Shown here: piece by piece, positions 33,349-41,523 of the stretch
Layout: each line of letters opens with the position of its first letter
Numbering within the stretch: the stretch's first letter is position 1
DNA from: an uncultured Alphaproteobacteria bacterium
Lineage (GTDB): Bacteria > Pseudomonadota > Alphaproteobacteria > RF32 > CAG-239
Direction of reading: 5' to 3'
Assembly (NCBI GenBank): GCA_944392865.1
Contig: CALXYD010000005.1
Span: 1-58,460, forward strand
DNA: 58,460 bases
Program-made: the position numbers and the translations under genes
Notes under the pieces: model-generated
Databases searched by the model: none
What the model was told of the DNA's origin: nothing
What the model saw: only the letters and a program-made list of their open reading frames with translations

Positions 33349-33969
33349 ATGAACAAAAATAAGCTCTCGGCAATAACAATAATTTTTGCTTTTGCCTCTA
33401 TTTTTAACATTTCTTCAGCCAAGGCTGAATGTGATGGCTTTTATCTTGCTGGCCGTGCAGGCTATGCAGAATATGAAATTGAAGACGACCGTGGCGGCGT
33501 AAGCGCCGACATATCCAACTATGTTGTGGATAAGAAACGTTTTATCGCAAGCGGCGCTCTCGGATACAGACATGAACATTTTCGGGCTGAGCTTGAATAT
33601 ATCTGGCGCGATAAAAACAGCGGCAATTTATCCAGCTTTTCAAGCGCCAAATTCGAATCGCAATCTTATATGTTTGTTGTTTACTATGACTTTTTCCCAT
33701 ATTCGTGGTTTACACCTTTTGTAAATGCAGGTATCGGATGGTCGGACAGCAAAGTGAGAATCGTTAATCCTTTGATGGACACTAATCAGAAGGTTGATGC
33801 GACAAACTTTACCTGGTCTTTAGGTGCCGGTATCTCCGCGAAAGTTACTAATCGCCTAAATATTGATGTCGGCTATCGCTATTTTGATATGGGCGACTTA
33901 GATGAATTTAACGGCAAAACCAATGTTACCGACCAAGAAGTGTATGTTGGTGTCAGGTATGTTTTATAG
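33349..33969 (+). CDS. Outer-membrane beta-barrel protein (OmpA/opacity-like)
   Basis: 206 residues. The signal peptide ends near NISSAKAE. The mature part alternates polar and apolar residues in eight strand-like segments, with FYLAGRAGYAEYEIED at the start, INAGIGWSDS-type and YRYFDMGD motifs, and a terminal EVYVGVRYVL whose hairpin-aromatic pattern suits BamA recognition. The start at 33349 is chosen for its GGAG site and signal peptide; the frame is open further upstream. Probably a small surface barrel or adhesin; the exact role is unknown. Confidence 0.85.
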   Translation: MNKNKLSAITIIFAFASIFNISSAKAECDGFYLAGRAGYAEYEIEDDRGGVSADISNYVVDKKRFIASGALGYRHEHFRAELEYIWRDKNSGNLSSFSSAKFESQSYMFVVYYDFFPYSWFTPFVNAGIGWSDSKVRIVNPLMDTNQKVDATNFTWSLGAGISAKVTNRLNIDVGYRYFDMGDLDEFNGKTNVTDQEVYVGVRYVL

Positions 33970-33985
33970 TCTTCTATAAGCAATT

Positions 33986-34016
33986 AAAGCCGCGACGGAC
34001 TTGCCGCGGCTTTTTT
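33986..34016 (+). terminator. Intrinsic terminator after the outer-membrane beta-barrel gene
   Basis: AAAGCCGCG (33986-33994) pairs with CGCGGCTTT (34005-34013), followed by a T run to 34016. Confidence 0.9.
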
Positions 34017-34031
34017 GTTACCAATAAGCTC

Positions 34032-34060
34032 TTGCAATATTTATTTGATAGCTTTATTGT
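34032..34060 (+). promoter_or_regulatory. Promoter of glmM
   Basis: TTGCAA (34032-34037), a 17-base spacer and TATTGT (34055-34060), placed between the preceding terminator and the glmM start. Confidence 0.6.
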
Positions 34061-34092
34061 AGCGGCGAAAACGTTATTTTCAGGAGTATCTC

Positions 34093-35442
34093 ATGATGGC
34101 TAATAACTTATTCGGAACTGACGGCGTTCGCGGTGTTGCCGGCGTTTATCCGATGAATGTGTCTTTTGCCCTGCGTCTGGCAAAGGTTTTGAGTCAAAAG
34201 GCTTGTTTAAATACAAAGACCGTTGTTATCGGCAAAGATACCCGAATTTCCGGCGATATGATAGAAGCAGCATTGTGCGCCGGTTTTTCCTGCTCCGGAA
34301 TTAACGTTATTACGCTCGGGGTTGTTCCGACTCCGCTCGTTACCTTAATGGTTGGCGAGCTAAACGCAGATATGGCGGTAATGATTACAGCCTCACACAA
34401 TCCTTATCAAGATAATGGGATAAAACTTATTAACCGCGACGGCTATAAATTTCCCGATGAATTTTATGCAGAAATTGAAAATCTTTTAACTTCAGAAGAA
34501 GATAATAATGCAGCAATTTCGTTCGGCAAGATTATTCACAATAGCGAAGTTATTGAAAACTATATTGACCGTATGCGTAAAATAGCGCCTAATTATAAAG
34601 CACTGCAAGGGTTACGCGTTGTTATTGACTGTGCAAATGGAGCGTATTCCTACATTCTGCCGCAAACATTTAAGGATTTGGGTGCCGGTATTATTGCCAT
34701 CAACAATCAACCCGACGGATATAATATCAACAAAAACTGCGGTTCACAACATACTGAACAATTATCGCAAACAGTTGTTGGCGCGCATGCCCATTTTGGT
34801 ATTGCGGTTGATGGCGACGGCGACAGGATTATTTTGATTGATGACAAAGGAAAAATTATTGACGGCGACCAGTTGCTTTGTTTCTTGGCGCAATATTTGA
34901 AAAAGCATAATCTTCTTAAAAATAACAATGTTGTCGGGACAGAATGGGCTAATTTAGGCCTAGGCGAGTATTTACGAAATAATGGATTTAATTATTTTCA
35001 AAGCAAAGTCGGCGAAAGGTATGTTATTGATGTTATGAAAGAAACATCTTCAATTCTTGGCGGCGAGCCTGTCGGACATATTGTTTTATCCGATTATGCC
35101 AAGAGCGGCGATGCTCTGGCGACAGCAATTATTCTTTCGTTGGCTTATCTTGAATACGGCAAACCTTTAAGCGAGATTTTCCCTATTTTTACCCCCTACC
35201 CTTGCCGGATTGAGAATATACGTTTTTCCAGCAGGTTATCTATGTTGGAGAGTGTTGAACATGATGATGTTAAGCAAGCCCTGACCGAGGCGAAACGTTC
35301 TTTGGGTGAAAACAGCACGGTCATCGCCAGAAAATCCGGCACAGAGCCGGTTATCAAGCTTCGAATCGAGGGTAAAGATGAGGTTTTAGTCAAGCAAATA
35401 ACCGATAAATTAAAAAAACTTATTATTCAATACCTGAACTAA
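34093..35442 (+). CDS. glmM: Phosphoglucosamine mutase
   Basis: 449 residues. It converts glucosamine-6-phosphate to glucosamine-1-phosphate for UDP-GlcNAc, feeding peptidoglycan and lipid A. The phosphoserine loop is TASHNPY (Ser101), the magnesium loop is DGDGDR (about 241-246), the sugar-binding region is GGEPVGHI, and the phosphate-binding loop is ARKSGTEPVIKL. A CAGGAG site lies six bases before the ATG. Confidence 0.98.
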   Translation: MMANNLFGTDGVRGVAGVYPMNVSFALRLAKVLSQKACLNTKTVVIGKDTRISGDMIEAALCAGFSCSGINVITLGVVPTPLVTLMVGELNADMAVMITASHNPYQDNGIKLINRDGYKFPDEFYAEIENLLTSEEDNNAAISFGKIIHNSEVIENYIDRMRKIAPNYKALQGLRVVIDCANGAYSYILPQTFKDLGAGIIAINNQPDGYNINKNCGSQHTEQLSQTVVGAHAHFGIAVDGDGDRIILIDDKGKIIDGDQLLCFLAQYLKKHNLLKNNNVVGTEWANLGLGEYLRNNGFNYFQSKVGERYVIDVMKETSSILGGEPVGHIVLSDYAKSGDALATAIILSLAYLEYGKPLSEIFPIFTPYPCRIENIRFSSRLSMLESVEHDDVKQALTEAKRSLGENSTVIARKSGTEPVIKLRIEGKDEVLVKQITDKLKKLIIQYLN

Positions 35443-35448
35443 CGTTTC

Positions 35449-35474
35449 AAAAGGGAGATTTACTCCCTTTTTTA
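35449..35474. terminator. Bidirectional terminator between glmM and the TPR lipoprotein gene
   Basis: AAAAGGGAG (35449-35457) pairs with CTCCCTTTT (35463-35471) across a 5-base loop; the T run continues to 35473. The stem overlaps the stop codon region of the convergent gene. Confidence 0.85.
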
Positions 35475-37262
35475 TTCGGTTATCTCATTTAAGCTATGCA
35501 GACTTTTCTTTATGCTTTCGTCCTTTATAGTCAGGGTCTTAAAGTTGTCCAAACCATTTTCTATTTTATTTTTTATTTGCTTTTTATTGATTTCCTCATT
35601 GTCTTCTTTTTGCGATAACGCCTGTTTCCATTGAAAAACCGCCTCATTTTTCCGCCCGCCGCACCAATAAGCGTCGCCCAGATGGTCGCTGATGACGGCA
35701 TTTTGCGGATTTAATTCCGATGCCCTCTCCAAATACATAATAGCGTTATCATAATCGCCGGTTTTAAAATAGACCCAACCGAGGCTGTCAATTATCACGC
35801 CGTCTTCCGGCGCTTTTTCATACGCTTCCAAAATCATTGATGCGGCCATATCCGTATTGATATTATATTTAAGCCAGCTATATCCAAGATAATTAAGCAC
35901 TTGTGGATGACGGTTACTTAATTTCAGCGCTTTTTTCAGATTTTCCTCCGCTTTTAGCCATTCTTTATTTTTATCATACGACACTGCAAGCGCATAAAAC
36001 ATCGGCCAATATTTATTACTTTCATAGTATATTGAATTAGCGGCTTCGGTATAATATTTAATAGCTGCCGGCTGATTGTTGCTTATCCGCAAAATATCGC
36101 CCAGATTAAACAATATTTGAAAATCATCCGGATTGTCGCGCAACAATTTTTTCAAAATTTTGGTAGCTTCGTCATATTTCTTTTCCGAAGAAAGATTATT
36201 GGCTTTTTTCATTTGAGCCGGATAATACAATTCCGAATCCTTACCGATTGTATCATAGTATTTGTTTGCATCCGCCAACATATAACGCTCTTCAAATATA
36301 TCAGCCAAGGCAATTTTAGCCACATCGTTGTCCGGGTTGAAATATTGCGACATTGCCATATAGATTTGTGCGTAGTCATAACCCATCGGAACAGATTTGA
36401 ACAAAAGACCAATTTCCAAAAAGACCTCGCTTACGCCTTTATTTGCGGTTGTAATCAACTTTTCGGTACTTTTATCGCCTTTTTCTATTTTTTCCCGCAA
36501 GCTATTCAGCATTTCTTTTATATTACTGGTGCCGTAATATTTGGCTATCAAGTCCAGCGCCTGTTTTTTATCTCCGGTACGCACCATAAAATTGGTAATA
36601 ATCTGCAATGCCCGAAAAGACATATCATTTGCTTTATCGTTAATGATGATACCGTAATTTTTCTTGGCTTCTTTCGTATCATTAAAATAATCGGCAATCA
36701 TACCTTTGTGCAAGCAGTAAACCGTTTGCATATCTTCAGATTTTTCCAGTTTTTTCAGCTCATTCAACGCTCCGGCGTAATTATCTTCCCCGACAAAACT
36801 CCACGCATTAAATAGTGGGGCTATGAGCTGTTTATAAGTTTTTTCCTGAATACCATTCACTTCCGCGCGAGCATATTTATAGTTGCCGTGTTTAAAAGCA
36901 TATACGGCATTGATAACGTCAATAAAGTTATTTTCATCTCCTTTTTGACGGGCGATATTGGCATATTTCCGCGCTGCCTCTATTTTGCCCTGTGAAGCCA
37001 AGATAATATAGGTTTTGCCAAGCAAATCGGCATTATCCATTCCCTGTTCAATGCTTTTTATGTAATATTTTGAAGCTTTGTCATAATCCTGACGCAGATG
37101 GGCAACGCGTCCAGCCAGATAATTGCCATACGGGGTATCCATTTTTTGCAGAAAAACCGTTTGCCGGCGATATTCCGGCAGATTGATAAAATTGCCGGTG
37201 CAGGAATTAAAAATGCCTATTCCGCTTAGTAAGGTTATGATATAGCTTGCTTTTAACATCAC
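35472..37262 (-). CDS. TPR-repeat lipoprotein
   Basis: 596 residues. The signal has a lipobox-like cysteine (IGIFNSCTG). At least ten TPR-like repeats follow, for example AGRVAHLRQDYDKASKYYIKS, LFNLGDILRISNNQPAAIKYY, LNYLGYSWLKYNINTDMAAS and DSLGWVYFKTGDYDNAIMYL. This suits an envelope scaffold facing the periplasm. Long alphaproteobacterial TPR lipoproteins of this form are common, but their roles are mostly unknown. No operon partner. Confidence 0.8.
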   Translation of the reverse strand: MMLKASYIITLLSGIGIFNSCTGNFINLPEYRRQTVFLQKMDTPYGNYLAGRVAHLRQDYDKASKYYIKSIEQGMDNADLLGKTYIILASQGKIEAARKYANIARQKGDENNFIDVINAVYAFKHGNYKYARAEVNGIQEKTYKQLIAPLFNAWSFVGEDNYAGALNELKKLEKSEDMQTVYCLHKGMIADYFNDTKEAKKNYGIIINDKANDMSFRALQIITNFMVRTGDKKQALDLIAKYYGTSNIKEMLNSLREKIEKGDKSTEKLITTANKGVSEVFLEIGLLFKSVPMGYDYAQIYMAMSQYFNPDNDVAKIALADIFEERYMLADANKYYDTIGKDSELYYPAQMKKANNLSSEKKYDEATKILKKLLRDNPDDFQILFNLGDILRISNNQPAAIKYYTEAANSIYYESNKYWPMFYALAVSYDKNKEWLKAEENLKKALKLSNRHPQVLNYLGYSWLKYNINTDMAASMILEAYEKAPEDGVIIDSLGWVYFKTGDYDNAIMYLERASELNPQNAVISDHLGDAYWCGGRKNEAVFQWKQALSQKEDNEEINKKQIKNKIENGLDNFKTLTIKDESIKKSLHSLNEITE

Positions 37263-37351
37263 TGTAGAATCCTGTTTTCTTGCTGTATTTTATCAGATTT
37301 TGTTTAAGTTTAAACCAAATTTATTATATTTGTGTAAATAATTGCTAGCTG

Positions 37352-37380
37352 TTGCAATAAAAAGTACTTTATAGTATAAG
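37352..37380 (+). promoter_or_regulatory. Promoter giving a probable leaderless uracil-DNA glycosylase mRNA
   Basis: TTGCAA (37352-37357), a 17-base spacer and TATAAG (37375-37380). The start codon begins at 37388, seven bases after the -10 element, so transcription would start at or within a base or two of the ATG. Confidence 0.65.
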
Positions 37381-37387
37381 CTTTATT

Positions 37388-38221
37388 ATGATGGAAACAA
37401 TGGCAGACATAGAAGGATTACTTGACTGGTATATAATGGCCGGAGTACAAGAGACTTGCGGCGATACGCCCGGTATATCCGTTTCTGCCGAACCTATAAT
37501 TACAAATTCCATTCAGACCGGACCGCAAAAACTTTTTCAATCTTCGGCCAATACGGTTAAGGCTATGCCCATGGCGGCAAATATTTCTGCCGCTGGCAAT
37601 ACGGCTGCCGTGAAAAATGCCAAAGATATATGCGGCAAAGCAACATCTTTGCAGGAATTAAAAGAAATTATGCTCCAGTTTGAAGGATGCGGCCTTAAGA
37701 ACACAGCTGCGTCAACTGTTTTTGGCGACGGCAATCCCCACGCACGCCTTATGCTTATCGGCGAAGCGCCCGGAGCTGATGAAGACCGGCAAGGCAAGCC
37801 TTTTGTCGGGCGGTGTGGCAAGCTTTTGGATAAGATGTTTGCGGCCATGCAAATAAAACGCGAAGATTGTTATATTACAAATGTTTTACCATGGCGTCCG
37901 CCCGGGAACAGAACGCCGACCGATGATGAAAAAGCGGTTTGTCTGCCTTTTTTAATCCGGCAAATTGAGTTAATTGCACCGGATTTTATTCTTTTATTGG
38001 GCGGAATTGCCCTTAATTCGGTGATGAACACACCTGATTCCATTTCCCGAACACGCGGCAAATGGATGACATATCCGGTTTCGGCGGAAAAAAGCGCGCA
38101 AGTTCTAGCGACTTACCATCCGTCTTATTTGTTACGCTCGCCGGCGCAAAAAGCTAATTCGTGGGCTGATTTGTTGCGTTTAAAAGCAAAAATGAGGGAA
38201 AATACCAACGATGGAAATTAA
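37388..38221 (+). CDS. Uracil-DNA glycosylase, family 4 type
   Basis: 277 residues. It removes uracil from DNA to begin base-excision repair. The conserved catalytic block is GEAPGADEDRQGKPFVGRCG, then YITNVLPWRPPGNRTPT, the FILLLGGIALNSV strand and the DNA-intercalation loop ATYHPSYLLRSP. A single EGCGLK cysteine precedes it, as in many alphaproteobacterial members. About 80 N-terminal residues are an Ala-rich linker extension. Two ATGs stand in tandem. No Shine-Dalgarno sequence is seen, consistent with the leaderless arrangement implied by the promoter. Confidence 0.93.
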   Translation: MMETMADIEGLLDWYIMAGVQETCGDTPGISVSAEPIITNSIQTGPQKLFQSSANTVKAMPMAANISAAGNTAAVKNAKDICGKATSLQELKEIMLQFEGCGLKNTAASTVFGDGNPHARLMLIGEAPGADEDRQGKPFVGRCGKLLDKMFAAMQIKREDCYITNVLPWRPPGNRTPTDDEKAVCLPFLIRQIELIAPDFILLLGGIALNSVMNTPDSISRTRGKWMTYPVSAEKSAQVLATYHPSYLLRSPAQKANSWADLLRLKAKMRENTNDGN

Positions 38222-38247
38222 ATTTGATATTCTTCCGAAAAGATTTT

Positions 38248-38280
38248 ACACCACGGCAAAAGTTTGGTGTTTTTTTGCCG
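38248..38280 (+). terminator. Terminator after the uracil-DNA glycosylase with an alternative hairpin
   Basis: ACACCA (38248-38253) pairs with TGGTGT (38265-38270) ahead of a T run to 38276. An alternative, mutually exclusive stem pairs CGGCAAAA (38254-38261) with TTTTGCCG (38273-38280), which would sequester the T run. The first form fits an ordinary terminator. Confidence 0.6.
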
Positions 38281-38348
38281 AGTTAATAAAAATTAAACAC
38301 TCTTTTGATTATGATACAATTACATATATGAGATTGTGAGGTTTTGAG

Positions 38349-39122
38349 ATGAAAAAAGTTACAAAATTTCTGTCGGTTTTGTTAAGCGGAGCTGTTTTGC
38401 TGTCTGCGGTTAACTCTGTCGCAGCAACGCCTGAGCAGCCGCAAGCACAGACAAAGCAACAAAAAAAAGATGCAAAGGAGCCGACAACGCGACCTGATGC
38501 CGTTATTTTCAAAATCCATGATATTGAGCCGGTTTTAGAGGACGGTGTCGTCAAGGGGTGTAACTATATGATTACTCTCTACAACAGAACCTCTATTAAC
38601 TTCAGAACATTTACCATCAATTTGAATTGGCCGGATAAAGTTGATGAGCGGTTTAAGTTTGACAGGTATGTCGAATCCATTCTCGGCGTGGAAGAGGCAG
38701 AAAAGCAATATGCTTTATTCAGCAAAGAAGAGGCTACAAAACCCGTTCAAACATCTGTAACCGTTAATGCGTTTGGCGCGGACAAGCAGATTTCGTTGCG
38801 TTCTTATATGGATAACGAAAAATGCTATCTTATGTTGAGTGATGCGCAATTTACCGTTTCGCCGTGCGACATTGCACGCAATATGGATACTATCGGCAGT
38901 TTTGGCGTTAATGCCGAAGAAAATAATTGCTCCAGCCTGTTTCAGTTTGTCAGCACGGAGAATCCCGAATATTTTGGCGAGTTTAAGAATATTTCTGCCA
39001 CGGAGGAAGCTGCACAAAGCGAATCGGCTGAGAGCCGTGAATTGTCGGACATTGACGTTATTATCAACAAAATTGTCGAGAATCTCGGGACTTCGGATAA
39101 GACTCTGACCAACATTTACTAA
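38349..39122 (+). CDS. Secreted cysteine-containing protein, first of a paralogous pair
   Basis: 257 residues. The signal peptide ends near NSVAATPE. A Gln/Lys-rich linker precedes a globular domain: VIFKIHDIEPVLEDG, GCNYMITLYNRTSINFRTFTI, then NEKCYLMLSDAQFTVSPCDIA and ENNCSS. Spacing of these cysteines and strands matches the following gene product (CSFAVTLKSSLDREINTMGV; GDICYNLTGVPDIEVNLCRI), so the two are diverged paralogs. The C-terminus is acidic. No family is recognised. Probably periplasmic with disulphides. Confidence 0.7.
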   Translation: MKKVTKFLSVLLSGAVLLSAVNSVAATPEQPQAQTKQQKKDAKEPTTRPDAVIFKIHDIEPVLEDGVVKGCNYMITLYNRTSINFRTFTINLNWPDKVDERFKFDRYVESILGVEEAEKQYALFSKEEATKPVQTSVTVNAFGADKQISLRSYMDNEKCYLMLSDAQFTVSPCDIARNMDTIGSFGVNAEENNCSSLFQFVSTENPEYFGEFKNISATEEAAQSESAESRELSDIDVIINKIVENLGTSDKTLTNIY

Positions 39123-39137
39123 ATCGGAGTGAATTGT

Positions 39138-39809
39138 ATGCGTATCGGAGTCGTATTTGTAAGTTTGTTTGGAGCCGTGTGGTTTTGCGGTTCTGTGCAA
39201 GCGCAAATTTTAGATGATGAGTTGCCGGCTTACGCACCTGTTCAGGAAGAATCGGCAGATGGTTTATCTTTAGATGATACAGATAATTCCGAAGCTCTTT
39301 TTGATGAGATGTTTCAAGAACATTCCGAAGAAGAACGACACCCTGACAGGGTTGGCGCTTTTGAAAATGCGGTAAACAGAGTCGCAAAAGCAGCTGAGGA
39401 AGCCGGTGCGCTGTCTGTTGACCCCGCTCTTAACAATAACAAGATTTTACCTCTTTCCGGTGAGATGTTGATAGGTATCAGCAAAGGGAGTTTTAAAGTT
39501 TTCCAAGACCCATTCGGGCGAACGAGATGTTCTTTTGCGGTAACGTTAAAATCTTCGCTTGACCGTGAAATCAATACGATGGGTGTAAGACTCATTTACC
39601 CACATAGAGCTTTTGCTTTTATTTTCAAAGATATAGCAGCAAATGGCGCTAAAGAGCAGTCTATCACAACCGGTGGCGATATTTGTTACAATCTGACAGG
39701 CGTGCCCGACATTGAGGTTAATTTGTGCCGGATTCGCCGGACAATGGACAATGAGTGTGTCAAACGGCTAAAGTGGTCTGACGATATAGAGATGCCGAAA
39801 GAAGAATAA
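39138..39809 (+). CDS. Secreted cysteine-containing protein, second of a paralogous pair
   Basis: About 223 residues. The ATG at 39138 follows CGGAG; an in-frame GTG at 39129 overlaps the region of that site. The signal peptide ends GSVQAQIL. An acidic linker (about 25-70, EALFDEMFQEHSEEE) and a short helix precede the shared domain with CSFAVTLKSSLDREINTMG, DICYNLTGV and VNLCRIRRTMDNECVKRLKW. It lies 15 bases after the first paralog and is probably cotranscribed. Function unknown; the pair may form a complex in the periplasm. Confidence 0.7.
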   Translation: MRIGVVFVSLFGAVWFCGSVQAQILDDELPAYAPVQEESADGLSLDDTDNSEALFDEMFQEHSEEERHPDRVGAFENAVNRVAKAAEEAGALSVDPALNNNKILPLSGEMLIGISKGSFKVFQDPFGRTRCSFAVTLKSSLDREINTMGVRLIYPHRAFAFIFKDIAANGAKEQSITTGGDICYNLTGVPDIEVNLCRIRRTMDNECVKRLKWSDDIEMPKEE

Positions 39810-39831
39810 TCTTTTTCCTTTAAAAAAGTTC

Positions 39832-39860
39832 TTGCAATACCGCTGAAAATGCGGTATTAT
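39832..39860 (+). promoter_or_regulatory. Promoter with embedded inverted repeat before a small membrane gene
   Basis: TTGCAA (39832-39837), a 17-base spacer and TATTAT (39855-39860). A perfect repeat AATACCGC (39836-39843) / GCGGTATT (39851-39858) fills the spacer and parts of both hexamers. It could be an operator, or a weak terminator of the preceding gene pair. Confidence 0.6.
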
Positions 39861-39890
39861 TTTGTCTAGAAACAAAAATTATTTATATAT

Positions 39891-40214
39891 ATGAAAGAAA
39901 AAATTTTCTCGTTCATTTGGGCAGGGATTTGCGCCCTTTTGAGCGTTTGGCTGCTGGTATATCTGGACGCCAAAATCAATTTTTCGGAAGACTACTTCTT
40001 CCCCGTGATTGTTGACACAATACACGGCTGGGGGTGGTCAGTCCGCAGAGTATTGTTTTTCAGCTTATTCCTCGTTTATTGGCTGACGGGACTGCATAAG
40101 CTGTTCGGAAATTGGATGCTGACGATTATAGGGCTGGTTGCCTTCTTGATAATAGCGGCTTTGGTTATTATCGGCGGTTGCTGGTTTATCGGTTGGTTAG
40201 CGTCATTCTTATAA
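39891..40214 (+). CDS. Small multispanning membrane protein
   Basis: 107 residues with three hydrophobic segments (FIWAGICALLSVWLLVYL, VLFFSLFLVYWLTGL, IIGLVAFLIIAALVIIGGCWFIGWL), an amphipathic stretch around DTIHGWGWSVRR and aromatic-rich loops. No Shine-Dalgarno sequence precedes the ATG. It stands alone between its own promoter and a strong terminator. The family is not recognised. Confidence 0.6.
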   Translation: MKEKIFSFIWAGICALLSVWLLVYLDAKINFSEDYFFPVIVDTIHGWGWSVRRVLFFSLFLVYWLTGLHKLFGNWMLTIIGLVAFLIIAALVIIGGCWFIGWLASFL

Positions 40215-40217
40215 AGT

Positions 40218-40263
40218 AAAGAGTTGTTTTTGAGGCGGTTCCCCTTAAAAACGACTCTTTTTT
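40218..40263 (+). terminator. Strong intrinsic terminator after the small membrane gene
   Basis: AAAGAGTTGTTTTT (40218-40231) pairs with AAAAACGACTCTTT (40247-40260) over 14 bp with one wobble; the T run extends to 40263. Confidence 0.9.
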
Positions 40264-40265
40264 GT

Positions 40266-40294
40266 TTGATTAGTTGATTTTTTACAATTATATG
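40266..40294 (+). promoter_or_regulatory. Promoter of tolQRA
   Basis: TTGATT (40266-40271), a 17-base spacer and TATATG (40289-40294), about 47 bases before the tolQ start and directly after a terminator. Confidence 0.5.
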
Positions 40295-40340
40295 TTAAAG
40301 CTGGTTTTGAAAGAATTAACTATCATCAATGGGGAACATT

Positions 40341-41075
40341 ATGGATACAGGGGTTGTTACCGAAACTGTCAACCAGCTTTCTATGTGGGATTTAGTTTGG
40401 TCTTCGGATTTAGTTACCAAAGCGGTTATGATTGGCCTGATTGCCGCGTCAGTTTGGTCATGGGCAATTATTTTTGAAAAATTTAATACGCTACGGCAGG
40501 TTAAGCACCTGTCAAAACTATTTGAAGAACGTTTTTGGTCCGGCGGTTCTCTGGATAAGCTTTACGACTCCATCGGGAATCCGCAAGACCCAATGTCGGC
40601 AATGTTTGTTACGGCAATGAAAGAGTGGCGCCGCACGAACATTATGAAATCAAAGACTGACCGGGGATTGCGCGGCGTTTCACTCCAACAGAGAATCGAA
40701 AAAGCGATGATGGTTTCCATGGATAAAGATTTAGATGAACTGGATAACCATTTGGGCTTTTTAGCGTCTACCGGTTCGGTTGCACCCCTGGTTGGTTTGT
40801 TCGGAACAGTATGGGGTATTATTTCCTGTTTTAACGCGATTGCCGTAACGCAAAGCAACTCTCTGACTTCTATTGCTCCCGGTATTGCAGAAGCTTTGTT
40901 TACCACCGCTTTTGGCTTGATTGCCGCTATTCCGGCGTATATTGCCTACAATATGATTACAACCGATATTGACCGCTATGCCAAAAAGCTTGAAAATTTT
41001 ATGGCAGAATTTTCCAGCATTTTGTCGCGGGAAATTGATGATACAACCGTCAGAGCCGATATGGCCGGAGAATAA
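40341..41075 (+). CDS. tolQ: Tol-Pal system protein TolQ
   Basis: 244 residues of the MotA/TolQ/ExbB proton-channel family. Three membrane segments: about 22-42 (AVMIGLIAASVWSWAII), then the conserved block GFLASTGSVAPLVGLFGTVWGI, then GIAEALFTTAFGLIAAIPAYIAYN. With TolR it energises outer-membrane constriction during division. The ATG at 40341 is preferred because GGGGAA lies five bases upstream; an in-frame ATG at 40329 has none. First of three Tol genes. Confidence 0.95.
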   Translation: MDTGVVTETVNQLSMWDLVWSSDLVTKAVMIGLIAASVWSWAIIFEKFNTLRQVKHLSKLFEERFWSGGSLDKLYDSIGNPQDPMSAMFVTAMKEWRRTNIMKSKTDRGLRGVSLQQRIEKAMMVSMDKDLDELDNHLGFLASTGSVAPLVGLFGTVWGIISCFNAIAVTQSNSLTSIAPGIAEALFTTAFGLIAAIPAYIAYNMITTDIDRYAKKLENFMAEFSSILSREIDDTTVRADMAGE

Positions 41076-41079
41076 AAAG

Positions 41080-41508
41080 ATGGCGATTATTAACGGAAGA
41101 ATTCAAAGACGCGGCAGCAGACGTAATGCCGATATCAATATGACTAATCTGATGGACGTGATGATGGTGCTGTTAGTGGTGTTTATGGTGGCGGCGCCAC
41201 TGATGACGTCAGGTATTCAGCTTGATTTACCAAAAGTCGGCGGCGGAACGCTCAACGGCAAGGAAACATCCATAAATATCAGCGTTGATAAAGATGGCGG
41301 TTATTACATCGGGCAAAGCAGGATTGCACCGGAAACGATTATTGATAAAATAAAGGCCATCCAAGGCGAAAATAAAGATATAACCATTACTATTTCCGGC
41401 GACGAATCGTCTTCCTATGGTAGTGTTATCGGATTGATGGCTCTGCTTAAAGACGCGGGATTCAGCAAAGTCGGACTTAAAACAGAGGCGAGAAAAAACA
41501 AAAGATAG
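41080..41508 (+). CDS. tolR: Tol-Pal system protein TolR
   Basis: 142 residues of the ExbD/TolR family. A single membrane segment with the conserved proton-path Asp lies in INMTNLMDVMMVLLVVFMVA. The periplasmic domain includes LPKVGGGTLNGKE and ISGDESSSYGSVIGLMALLKDAGFSKVGLKTE. The ATG at 41080 follows GGAG within the tolQ end and gives the normal family length, although the frame is open further upstream. It lies four bases after tolQ. Confidence 0.95.
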   Translation: MAIINGRIQRRGSRRNADINMTNLMDVMMVLLVVFMVAAPLMTSGIQLDLPKVGGGTLNGKETSINISVDKDGGYYIGQSRIAPETIIDKIKAIQGENKDITITISGDESSSYGSVIGLMALLKDAGFSKVGLKTEARKNKR

Positions 41509-41523
41509 AAAGCTTGCAGGCGA

